A DNA stretch of 36,999 nucleotides from assembly GCA_028710405.1 (NCBI GenBank), contig JAQTUD010000003.1, forward strand, positions 1 through 36,999, read 5' to 3'. The translations under genes were made by a program, and so were the position numbers. The notes beneath the pieces are model-generated. The model saw only the letters and a program-made list of their open reading frames with translations. It was not told where the DNA came from and made no database searches. The DNA is from Candidatus Omnitrophota bacterium (GTDB lineage Bacteria > Omnitrophota > Gorgyraeia > Gygaellales > Profunditerraquicolaceae). This document shows positions 22,454-30,096 of this stretch, one piece after another (positions within the stretch are counted from its first letter, which is position 1; every line of letters begins with the position of its first letter).

Positions 22454-23716
22454 ATGGTGAATAAAAGCAAGAGACAGATAAGGCTGGAACAGGAGATAGA
22501 GAGGTTGCGTTGCCGTCTTAACAAGGTTCAAGATGAGCTTCGGGTTTCAAACAAAAAGGCACGCCAGATGTCGTTCATAGATATCCAGACTGGGCTCTTT
22601 AACCATCAATATCTTGAACGGGTCATGACAGCGGAGTTGCGCCGTTCCCAGAGGTTCGCTTATCCGGTTTCACTGATCGTGTTGGATATAGATTATTTCA
22701 AGTCTGTAAATGACCTCTACGGGCGCGTTTTCGGCGACTTTGTCTTAAAACAGCTCGCCGCTGAGTTGAAGAGCAAGGTGAGGGTCTATGATACCGTGGC
22801 CCGCCTGGGGGGAGGGGAATTTGTTGTATTATTACCCAGCACCGACGGGGCTGGCGCTTTAGCATTAAGCCGCAGGCTTTTGGATGGTTTTAATTTATAT
22901 AATTTCGGGGATAAAAGCCGCAAGGTAAAATTAAAGTTGAGCTTTGCGGTTAGCGCTTATCCTGAAGACGGCGTCGTCAATACAACAGATTTGCTCAACC
23001 TGGCCCAGAAGATCCTGAATAGGGCAAAAGAGGCCGGTGGTAATAGGGTTTATTCTTATGCGGATCTGGAGAAGGCGGATTCGCAAGAAATAGACCGTCG
23101 CAGCGATATCGGTTTCCTGAAATCCAAACTTGAGAAAATGACCAAGAAAACAAATCAGGGCCTGATCGAGTCAATATTTGCCCTGGCCAAGACCGTAGAA
23201 GTAAAGGACCACTATACCGGAGAGCACGCGGAGAACACGGTCCGCTATGCCACCGGAATAGCCAGGAAACTGAATTTATCCGAGAATGAAACAGAATTGA
23301 TCAGGCAGGCCGCCATACTGCATGACCTGGGTAAAATCGGCATAAGCGAAAGGATCCTGCTCAAGAAATCAAAGCTCACTAAAGATGAATTTGCAAAGAT
23401 CAAAAAACACCCGTATATTGCCGCGGATATCTTGAGGCCGATACAGGCGTTACATGACGTGATCCCTTTAATCTTTTATCATCATGAAAGATGGGACGGC
23501 AAAGGATATCCCAGCTCCCTCAAGGCCCAGGAGATACCTTTAGGAGCGCGTATAATCGCTATCGCGGATGTGTATCAGGCCCTGACATCTCGTCGGCCTT
23601 ACCGTAAGGCCTATTCCAAAAAGGAGGCCCTTAAGATTATCAAGTCCGGAGCCGGGACGCAGTTTGATCCGCAGATGGTCCGCGTATTCACGGAAGTCTT
23701 AAATAAAGAAAAATAG
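22454..23716 (+). CDS. GGDEF (degenerate GGGEF) + HD-GYP c-di-GMP phosphodiesterase-like protein
   Basis: LDIDYFKSVNDLYGRVFGD, RVYDTVARLGGGEFVVLL; HDLGKIGI, HHERWDGKGYP, ADVYQALTSRRPYRKAY. Confidence 0.9.
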   Translation: MVNKSKRQIRLEQEIERLRCRLNKVQDELRVSNKKARQMSFIDIQTGLFNHQYLERVMTAELRRSQRFAYPVSLIVLDIDYFKSVNDLYGRVFGDFVLKQLAAELKSKVRVYDTVARLGGGEFVVLLPSTDGAGALALSRRLLDGFNLYNFGDKSRKVKLKLSFAVSAYPEDGVVNTTDLLNLAQKILNRAKEAGGNRVYSYADLEKADSQEIDRRSDIGFLKSKLEKMTKKTNQGLIESIFALAKTVEVKDHYTGEHAENTVRYATGIARKLNLSENETELIRQAAILHDLGKIGISERILLKKSKLTKDEFAKIKKHPYIAADILRPIQALHDVIPLIFYHHERWDGKGYPSSLKAQEIPLGARIIAIADVYQALTSRRPYRKAYSKKEALKIIKSGAGTQFDPQMVRVFTEVLNKEK

Positions 23717-23743
23717 TTTTTAGCGGTATGTAAAGTTTAGCAT

Positions 23744-23828
23744 CCGGCGCTTATGCGGTATTGCGCACCTTGGCATAAATGATTGCCAAGTGCGCCCTTT
23801 GTGGGCAGCCGGTGTGCCCTAACTGGGC
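23744..23828 (+). promoter_or_regulatory. structured intergenic/leader element of unknown class upstream of a lipoprotein gene
   Basis: GCGCAC-c-TTGGCA/TGCCAA-GTGCGC hairpin (23763-23795), GCCC/GGGC hairpin, enclosing CCGGC/GCCGG pairing, then TGCCC/GGGCA hairpin (23815-23828) next to the start codon. Confidence 0.5.
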
Positions 23829-23840
23829 AAGGGAGAGAAG

Positions 23841-24326
23841 ATGAGAATATTATCTTTATTGGTATTAGTTATTTTCTTGGGCGGATGCGCCACATATAAA
23901 TTCCAGCGCGCCAAGGCCCCGGATAATAAAGGTTATGTGGTTTCTCGGGATGATTATGTGATATTAGAGTATACCGCAGGAAAAGATAATCAAGCGCCGG
24001 AACGCAAATTAGCCCAAGAGCGTTTTTTACGGCGCAGGCATATGGTAGAACACTATTATAAAAAGATGGGTTACATAGAGAATCATTTTAAAATGTCCAT
24101 CTGGGATCCTTGTATTATGTCCCTGAAGGTAATAGGCGGAACTTTCCGTCTTCCTTTTATTGCCGTATCGGACTACAGATACGCTCATAATCCGCAATAT
24201 AAGGCCAGGATTGAGCGGCTCCAGGAGGCGCGGGATTCATCCGAAGAGGCGCGTATAAAGGGGTTGAGCGCTCAGCTGCATGGATACATAGAAAGCGATT
24301 TAGCAAAAGAAGGAGCCATAAAGTGA
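23841..24326 (+). CDS. putative lipoprotein of unknown function
   Basis: MRILSLLVLVIFLGGCATYKF: signal peptide with lipobox LGGC. Confidence 0.7.
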   Translation: MRILSLLVLVIFLGGCATYKFQRAKAPDNKGYVVSRDDYVILEYTAGKDNQAPERKLAQERFLRRRHMVEHYYKKMGYIENHFKMSIWDPCIMSLKVIGGTFRLPFIAVSDYRYAHNPQYKARIERLQEARDSSEEARIKGLSAQLHGYIESDLAKEGAIK

Positions 24327-25762
24327 GGGGATTGGCAGAAAGATTAAACGATAATTATTTATTATTCGTGCTTTTGGGCCTGGCCAGCATATTGATCTTC
24401 GCTTATTCCTGGGTGCCCGGCGGCCTGGATGTGGATTCCTGTAACTATGCCGTGGTAGCCAAGGATATTCTCTATACTAATAAATGGCTGAATCTTTATG
24501 ACCCGATCTATGAAGGGCCGTTCTATTATCATTTTCCGCTCTGTATTTGGGTTACGGCATTGCTCTTTAAATCTTTGGGCATAACTACTTTTGCCGCGAA
24601 ATTATTCTCTATGGCCTGTGGCTTGGTATTGGTGGCTACGATATATTATTTCGGAAAGCTGCTTAAAGATAAATGGGTAGGGTTTTTTGCCGGAATAAGC
24701 CTCCTGCTGACAAATCATATAGTGCGTCTGAGCCGTCAGTGCCGGATGGATATACCGGTAACCCTATTTATTACGCTGGCGATGTTAAGCTTTTTTCTGG
24801 CGCAGAGGCGCCGGCGGGCTTATTATCTACTATTTGGTTTATTCACTTGCCTGGCCATATTCGCCAAGGATATCTTCGGTGTCTTCGCGTTAGCTATCGC
24901 GCTTGGTTATCTTGTTTTACGGTTGCGCTTTAAAGAAATATTCCATCCCTTATTCTTATCGGGCATAGTGATCGCGCTGCTACCTGTTCTTATCTGGAGA
25001 AAACTGGATAATAATATGTTATTCGGTAACTGGTATAGCGCTAACTTCATGCATTTGTGGAAGAATATCGTCATTGAAGTGCCTTGGTATTATTATATAT
25101 GGGCGATTGTCACTAAATACGCATATCTTCTGCCTTTTGCCCTCTATGGTGGATATCTGGCAGTCAGGGAAGCCGCCAGGAACAGGAATTACGAAGTCTA
25201 TATTTTATTGATCTGGATCGCTATTTTCCCATTGGCATTTTCTTTTGGCAGGCATAAACTGCATTATTTTATCCTGCCGATATATCCGGCAGCCGCGTTA
25301 TTGGCGGGATGGGCTTTTGAGGCGATATTTAAAGAGCGGGCTAAAGAGAGAATAGCGGCTACCTGTAAATATATTTTTATTTTCTCCGCTGTTGTTATGT
25401 TATGCCTGCCGCTAGATATCCGCAGTAAGCGCTTTGCCCAAACGGTGCGGTTAGGCCCCTTTATAAACCAGATACGAAAACAAATGCCGCTTCATGAATT
25501 CATCGTCTATAGGGAGGATAAGTCCGCGCTCTTATTCTACGCGTATGAGATAAAGCGCTCCAGGTCCATCGATGACAAGAAGGTATTTGAAGACATGCTT
25601 AAAGCCAAGGACAAAAGTTACCTTTGTTATCTCTCCCAAGGCTCTTTTGAAGAGCTGGATAGCCTTTCTAAGCTAAATTCCCGTATCGTATTAAGATATA
25701 AAGACAAAATAGTCCTGGCTACCCCAAAGAATACGGATCTCCCCGTGGCCTTACCTGAGTAA
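24323..25762 (+). CDS. membrane glycosyltransferase, GT39/ArnT-like (PMT superfamily), GTG start
   Basis: About 479 aa polytopic; N-terminal GGLDVDSCNYAVVAKDIL, YHFPLCIWVTALLFKSLG, CRMDIPVTLFIT. Confidence 0.8.
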   Translation: MRGLAERLNDNYLLFVLLGLASILIFAYSWVPGGLDVDSCNYAVVAKDILYTNKWLNLYDPIYEGPFYYHFPLCIWVTALLFKSLGITTFAAKLFSMACGLVLVATIYYFGKLLKDKWVGFFAGISLLLTNHIVRLSRQCRMDIPVTLFITLAMLSFFLAQRRRRAYYLLFGLFTCLAIFAKDIFGVFALAIALGYLVLRLRFKEIFHPLFLSGIVIALLPVLIWRKLDNNMLFGNWYSANFMHLWKNIVIEVPWYYYIWAIVTKYAYLLPFALYGGYLAVREAARNRNYEVYILLIWIAIFPLAFSFGRHKLHYFILPIYPAAALLAGWAFEAIFKERAKERIAATCKYIFIFSAVVMLCLPLDIRSKRFAQTVRLGPFINQIRKQMPLHEFIVYREDKSALLFYAYEIKRSRSIDDKKVFEDMLKAKDKSYLCYLSQGSFEELDSLSKLNSRIVLRYKDKIVLATPKNTDLPVALPE

Positions 25763-25788
25763 GTGATATCTAAAGGGCATAAAATAAT

Positions 25789-26034
25789 ATGAAAATAAAA
25801 TTAAATTTATCCGCAGCGGTTGAAGATATAGAAGAGGAATTGGCTCAGGCTATGCAGAGGGCAAAGGTAAGCCAGGCCAGCCAGATTGAGATATCCTACG
25901 GAACAAGCAAGGGCCAGACCAAGAAGCGCATACTTAATTTTCTGATGAAAAAAGAGCGCCGTGCTTTGTATGACCGGCTGGTGAAAACCAGGGATGGCTG
26001 GGGCAGGATTTTTGTGCTTTTTAGGTGGAAATAG
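25789..26034 (+). CDS. small protein resembling a stand-alone degenerate Smr domain
   Basis: IKLNLSAAVEDIEEELAQAMQRAKVSQASQIEISYGTSKGQTKKRILNFL...IFVLFRWK resembles the Smr (DLHG...HGKG...L...V) pattern, with H replaced by Y. Confidence 0.4.
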   Translation: MKIKLNLSAAVEDIEEELAQAMQRAKVSQASQIEISYGTSKGQTKKRILNFLMKKERRALYDRLVKTRDGWGRIFVLFRWK

Positions 26035-26066
26035 CATCTTGAGTATATCAGGGGAGGAGGCGGGAA

Positions 26067-27095
26067 TTGAGGAAGGTTTCTCTGGTTAAGGGTGAGGATA
26101 GGTATGAGAATATAAAAAAGGCGCTTGCCTTAATAGGCAAGGACTTGGACGATATCCGGGACAAGAAACGCATTTTGATAAAGCCGAATCTGACGGCTAC
26201 TAAAAACAAATTTGCCAATACGGATGTCCGGGCTGTGGAGGCGGTGATAGATTTTTTGCTGGATACCTATAGTCAGTTAACCTCAAGCCAGATTACTATC
26301 CTGGAGGGTAGCGGAAGCGCTTATTACGAGAAGAAGACAACGAGGCAGGTGTTTGAGGATTTCGGTTACTCTAGGCTAGCCAGGAAATATGCCAATGTGA
26401 AACTGGAATGCGTAGAAGACTTTTCCGAATTCACGCAAGCGCAAATTATGTCCATAGCCGGGCCGGAGAAGATAAAAATCGTAAAACGCTTATCCGATTT
26501 TGATTTTAGGATATCTGTGGCAGTGCCAAAGGTCCATAATTACGCCATTGCCACTTTTGGCATAAAGAATATGGCGGGATTGATTATGCAGGAGGACAAG
26601 TCCTTGCTGCATGGTTTACGTACTCCCAGCGCGCCGGAGGCAAAGACTATATTTACCTATATACCTACATCGGCCATCTCATGGGCAAGGAGAAGATTCC
26701 CCGGGTTAGTGAACATGGTATTTAAGAAATCTATGGCTTATATGAAGGCGGTCAAGGTGATCCACCGGAATGTGGCGGATTTAGCTAAGGCCACCCTGCC
26801 GGATATGGTGGTGTTGGATGGATTTTATTGCATGGACGGTAATGGCCCGGTAGACGGCTTTCCCGTTGAATTAAAAGCAGCGGTATGTTCCATGGATGCC
26901 TTGAAGGCAGACGGGGTAGGGGCCAGGCTGATAGGCCTTGAGCCTTCCGAGATAGGATATCTTTATTACCTCAGCCAGGATAAGGTGGGGGATTATTCTT
27001 TAGATGGCTTAGTGGGGGAAGACCTAAAGCAGGTCCGGAAGTTCTTCAAATTACATCCTACCTATAATATCCAGAAAAAATGGAAAGATTCTTAA
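26067..27095 (+). CDS. DUF362 domain-containing protein, TTG start
   Basis: ILIKPNLTATKN, RISVAVPKVHNYAIATFGIKNMAGLI, VVLDGFYCMDGNGPVDGFP: DUF362 motifs. Confidence 0.82.
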   Translation: MRKVSLVKGEDRYENIKKALALIGKDLDDIRDKKRILIKPNLTATKNKFANTDVRAVEAVIDFLLDTYSQLTSSQITILEGSGSAYYEKKTTRQVFEDFGYSRLARKYANVKLECVEDFSEFTQAQIMSIAGPEKIKIVKRLSDFDFRISVAVPKVHNYAIATFGIKNMAGLIMQEDKSLLHGLRTPSAPEAKTIFTYIPTSAISWARRRFPGLVNMVFKKSMAYMKAVKVIHRNVADLAKATLPDMVVLDGFYCMDGNGPVDGFPVELKAAVCSMDALKADGVGARLIGLEPSEIGYLYYLSQDKVGDYSLDGLVGEDLKQVRKFFKLHPTYNIQKKWKDS

Positions 27096-27586
27096 CCAAT
27101 ATCCGGGTAAGATTTTTTTTGTTATTGACTATAGCTATCTTTTATCCCGCTTCTATTTATGCCCAGGAGAATGTTGATCTGGCGGATAGGGTAATCGCCG
27201 CGACATTCAAGACATTAGCAAAGGGATATACCGTTGGCGTCAATATCGATAAATTAAAAGAAGATAGCATAGCTAAGCTTCAAAGAATGGATGAGGATAA
27301 ATTCAGGAAAAGGTATGCCGAAGTTTACGCGGCCATAAAGGACCTGCCACCTGAGCTGAAGCTTAAATATAGGATATCCCAGGATATGACTAAGGAGCAG
27401 GTTATTTCCGCCATAAGTGGCGCGGATAAGAAAAAGATATATGAGTTAATAGATTCTGTGCCCGATAAAGCGATATCTACCCAATTTAAGAAATACTTGA
27501 TTAAGAAGAAGCAGGATATACAGAAGAGTAATATCGCCGCGCAGGTCAACAGGGCTTGGGAGAGGATAACAGGGAAGATAAAGTAG
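27080..27586 (+). CDS. secreted hypothetical protein
   Basis: Signal peptide FFLLLTIAIFYPASIYAQ; charged helical mature region; overlaps the preceding stop. Confidence 0.6.
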   Translation: MERFLTNIRVRFFLLLTIAIFYPASIYAQENVDLADRVIAATFKTLAKGYTVGVNIDKLKEDSIAKLQRMDEDKFRKRYAEVYAAIKDLPPELKLKYRISQDMTKEQVISAISGADKKKIYELIDSVPDKAISTQFKKYLIKKKQDIQKSNIAAQVNRAWERITGKIK

Positions 27587-27610
27587 ATATCCCGGGTGAA
27601 AATGCGCATC

Positions 27611-27638
27611 TTGACAAAGACCTAAATTATGTTATACT
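27611..27638 (+). promoter_or_regulatory. sigma70-type promoter TTGACA-N16-TATACT for the riboswitch transcript
   Basis: TTGACA 27611-27616, 16-nt spacer, TATACT 27633-27638, just upstream of the aptamer. Confidence 0.8.
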
Positions 27639-27664
27639 TATAGTGTAAAAAGCACTTTTGACAA

Positions 27665-27756
27665 TTTGGCCTGTCCTACTGAAAAGGTAAACCAGTAGTA
27701 ATACTGGGGCGCAAAGCTACAGCCCCGACGGTAAGTCGGGGGGCTGAGCTGCCAAA
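27665..27756 (+). ncRNA. cyclic di-GMP-I (GEMM-I) riboswitch aptamer
   Basis: GGTAAACC, P2 CCAGTA-GTAA-TACTGG with GNRA loop, GGGGCGCAAAGC core, P3 CAGCC..CCGAC-ggtaa-GTCGG..GGCTG, GAGCTGCC; closing P1 TTTGGC/GCCAAA. Confidence 0.88.
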
Positions 27757-27765
27757 GAGGCGTAT

Positions 27766-27795
27766 AACCCTAAAGATGCCTTTTAGGGTTTTTTT
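27766..27795 (+). terminator. intrinsic terminator of the GEMM expression platform
   Basis: AACCCTAAA-7nt-TTTAGGGTT followed by TTTTT. Confidence 0.85.
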
Positions 27796-27800
27796 GTGTG

Positions 27801-27848
27801 CCCCGGTTATCATCTGCTTTAAGCGCAGATGGCCGGGGTTTTTGTTTT
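27801..27848 (+). terminator. second tandem terminator-like hairpin
   Basis: CCCCGG-ttat-CATCTGC-tttaagc-GCAGATG-g-CCGGGG followed by TTTTTGTTTT. Confidence 0.75.
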
Positions 27849-27891
27849 AAGGGGTGGGTAAGATCCGCCAATGCAAAGGAGGTGAGCGGGA

Positions 27892-28151
27892 TGAAGAAGG
27901 ATAAGGAGGGGGTAAAAGCAGGGTTGAGTACCCACCGTGTTATCACCAAACTGGACCGCAGGGAGATCGATTTCCTGGATAAATTAGGAAAAGACGCCCT
28001 TTTTACTACAGGACACAAGCTCTCGTATAATGAGATATTAAGAGGGCTGATTGATTTTGCCATGGTGTCCGGTATTTCAGGGGATAATATAGATTCTACT
28101 CTGACGTTAAAAGCGAAATTACAGCAGTGGAGCAGGCAAAACAGCAGTTAG
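27892..28151 (+). CDS. small ribbon-helix-helix-like protein, downstream of the riboswitch
   Basis: RBS AAAGGAGGTGAG then ATG at 27892; THRVITKLDRREIDFLDKLGKD..TGHKLSYNEILRGLIDFAM resembles RHH; the supplied ORF start (27798) lies inside the terminator. Confidence 0.55.
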
Positions 28152-28173
28152 ATATTATAAAAAGGAGGATCAG

Positions 28174-28635
28174 ATGAGAATTAGAACTATTTTATTGGCT
28201 TGCGTAGTTGGCGCGGTTGTTTCAATGTTGGCGATGGCAGGAGCCTACGCCAATGATCAGGATATCTACTATGACAGCGATAATCAGGATATCTACTACG
28301 ACGGAGATTATCACCATATCTACTATGACAGCATTGTGGCCGATGATATTGCTTATGAAAATAGCCCGATAAATAAACTGGGGCGCGGCACGATCAATAC
28401 CGCGACCTGCTGGGCAGAAGTGCCGGCGCGCGTATTCGAAGTATCCAACAGGCATGACCCGCTTACCGGCTTTACTTTAGGTACGGTGGAAGGGGTTTTT
28501 ACCGGGATATTTCGCGGCTTGACTGGTATATTTGACGCGGTGACATTTATTATCCCCCCCTATGATGAGCCGATAATGCAGCCTGAGTATGCGTTGACCA
28601 GGGCGGATAGGGAGATCAAAGAGTATTTGTGGTAA
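28174..28635 (+). CDS. TIGR04073-like (exosortase system-associated) secreted protein
   Basis: Signal peptide; INKLGRGTINTATCWAEVPARVFEVSNRHDPLTGFTLGTVEGVFTGIFRGLTGIFDAVTFIIPPYDEPIMQPEY matches my recollection of the TIGR04073 pattern. Confidence 0.7.
   Translation: MRIRTILLACVVGAVVSMLAMAGAYANDQDIYYDSDNQDIYYDGDYHHIYYDSIVADDIAYENSPINKLGRGTINTATCWAEVPARVFEVSNRHDPLTGFTLGTVEGVFTGIFRGLTGIFDAVTFIIPPYDEPIMQPEYALTRADREIKEYLW
28255..28332 (+). repeat. in-frame tandem repeat, period 27 bp, about 3 copies (D-x-Q-D-I-Y-Y-D-S)
   Basis: GATATCTAC / GATATCTAC / CATATCTAC at 28261, 28288 and 28315. Confidence 0.9.
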
Positions 28636-28651
28636 CCTCGTTGTTCAAGCA

Positions 28652-28697
28652 AAATAAGGGCGCTTTTTTACTATATAAAAGGCGCCCTTATTTTTTA
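28652..28697 (+). terminator. strong (possibly bidirectional) terminator after the TIGR04073-like gene
   Basis: AAATAAGGGCGC..TTTTTTA/ATAAAA..GGCGCCCTTATTTTTT. Confidence 0.88.
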
Positions 28698-28725
28698 TCC
28701 TCAGGCAAAAATCCCTAATTTTATC

Positions 28726-28754
28726 TTGCCAAAATCACCATAAAATAGTAAAAT
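28726..28754 (+). promoter_or_regulatory. promoter for the tRNA pair, TTGCCA-N17-TAAAAT
   Basis: TTGCCA 28726-28731, 17-nt spacer, TAAAAT 28749-28754, 15 nt before the first tRNA. Confidence 0.65.
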
Positions 28755-28769
28755 AGAAGTCTTAATTTG

Positions 28770-28843
28770 GGGCCCATAGCTCAGCTGGTCAGAGCAGTTG
28801 ACTCATAATCAATTGGTCCGGGGTTCAAATCCCTGTGGGCCCA
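28770..28843 (+). tRNA. tRNA with CAT anticodon, probably tRNA-Ile2 (lysidine-modified) rather than Met
   Basis: Full cloverleaf GGGCCCA...TGGGCCC-A; anticodon loop CTCATAA in GACTCATAATC..TTGGTC, the E. coli ileX-like context; no encoded CCA. Confidence 0.92.
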
Positions 28844-28846
28844 GAG

Positions 28847-28920
28847 GGGCATTTAGCTCAGTTGGTTAGAGCGCTACACTCACATTGTAGAGGTCAGAGG
28901 TTCAAGTCCTCTAATGCCCA
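28847..28920 (+). tRNA. tRNA-Val (CAC)
   Basis: Cloverleaf GGGCATT...AATGCCC-A; anticodon loop CTCACAT; TTCAAGT T-loop; no encoded CCA. Confidence 0.93.
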
Positions 28921-28958
28921 TTTATAATTCTTAAATCCAATCGCAGGAGAACCAAGAA

Positions 28959-29684
28959 GTGCCGACAATTGATTTAAAAACACAGTTAGGCAATCTTTTA
29001 AAGTTGCAATCCCTGGATACTGAGATCTATGGTTTAGGCAGGGAAAAACAGGCCAAGCCAGAAGAGATAAAGGTTTTAGAAGCGGATTTCCAGGCCAAGA
29101 AAGAGCATCTGGCGCAGCTGGAGAAGGATTCCTTAGACCTGCAGAAACAAAGGAAAGACAAGGAATTAGAGCTGGCTTCAAAGGAAGAAGGGGTCAAGAA
29201 ACTGCAGACGCAGCTTTATTCGCTTAAGACTAATAAGGAATACCAGACGATGCTGCAACAGATACAAGATGCCAAGGCAGATGGCTCTTTAATAGAAGAT
29301 AAGATACTGGAATTATTTGAGAAGGCGGATAAACTTAAGAACGAGATAGCCCAGGAGAAACAGAAGGTTGGCGAAGAAGAGAAGGTTTTTCTGGGGAAAA
29401 AGAAAAATATTGAAGATAGGGTAAAGGAAATAGATGGGCGATTGAGCCAGTTAGAGGCGCAGAGGAAGCAGGCGGTAGTCGGCATTGAGCCTAAGATGCT
29501 TTCACAATATGACAGGATATTGTCCGGCCGCGATGGGTTAGCGATAGTATCGGTGCAACATGATTCCTGCGGAGGATGCAATATGTTTGTCCCACCGCAG
29601 GTAATCAATCTCATTAAGATGTATGAGAAGATCATTACCTGCGAAATCTGTAACCGGATATTATATATAGATGATTCCGGATAA
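28959..29684 (+). CDS. coiled-coil + C4-type zinc ribbon protein (CT398/CdsZ-like)
   Basis: Long coiled coil then CGGCNMFVPPQVINLIK...ITCEICNRILY. Confidence 0.85.
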   Translation: MPTIDLKTQLGNLLKLQSLDTEIYGLGREKQAKPEEIKVLEADFQAKKEHLAQLEKDSLDLQKQRKDKELELASKEEGVKKLQTQLYSLKTNKEYQTMLQQIQDAKADGSLIEDKILELFEKADKLKNEIAQEKQKVGEEEKVFLGKKKNIEDRVKEIDGRLSQLEAQRKQAVVGIEPKMLSQYDRILSGRDGLAIVSVQHDSCGGCNMFVPPQVINLIKMYEKIITCEICNRILYIDDSG

Positions 29685-30093
29685 GCTTATAGAGATATAC
29701 ATAGATGGGGCTTCAAAAGGCAACCCCGGGCCCAGCGGTATAGGGGTGGTGATCTGCCAGGGTACGGAAACGATCAGAAACATCTCTAGTTTTATCGGTA
29801 ACACCACCAATAATATTGCCGAATATACCGCTCTTATCTATGGATTGGAAGAAGCCCTGTTGCTGAAGGCCCAGGTATTAAAGATATACAGTGACAGCCA
29901 GTTATTATGCCGGCAGTTAAATAAGGTTTATAAAGTAAAAGACCCGGATATACTGGAGTTATATAAACGGGCGGTGCATCTTATCCCCGGTTTTAAAAAA
30001 GTTACCATAGATAATATTCCCCGTGAAAGTAATCGCGGCGCGGATAAATTGGCTAATAAAGCGGTAAGGGAACGGTTAAGGAAAGGTCTTTGA
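29671..30093 (+). CDS. ribonuclease H-like protein (RNase HI family)
   Basis: IYIDGASKGNPGPSGIGVVI, NNIAEYTALIYGLEEAL, IYSDSQLLCRQLN, RESNRGADKLANKA. Confidence 0.9.
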   Translation: MIPDKLIEIYIDGASKGNPGPSGIGVVICQGTETIRNISSFIGNTTNNIAEYTALIYGLEEALLLKAQVLKIYSDSQLLCRQLNKVYKVKDPDILELYKRAVHLIPGFKKVTIDNIPRESNRGADKLANKAVRERLRKGL

Positions 30094-30096
30094 TAA

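Noticed and set aside
27798-27891. Upstream N-terminal extension of the RHH-like ORF (MPRLSSALSADGRGF...)
   Set aside because: It is encoded by the second terminator hairpin and T-tract; the good RBS and ATG are at 27892.
28894-29181. Minus-strand ORF overlapping tRNA-Val and the zinc-ribbon gene
   Set aside because: Antisense to a tRNA and a confident CDS.
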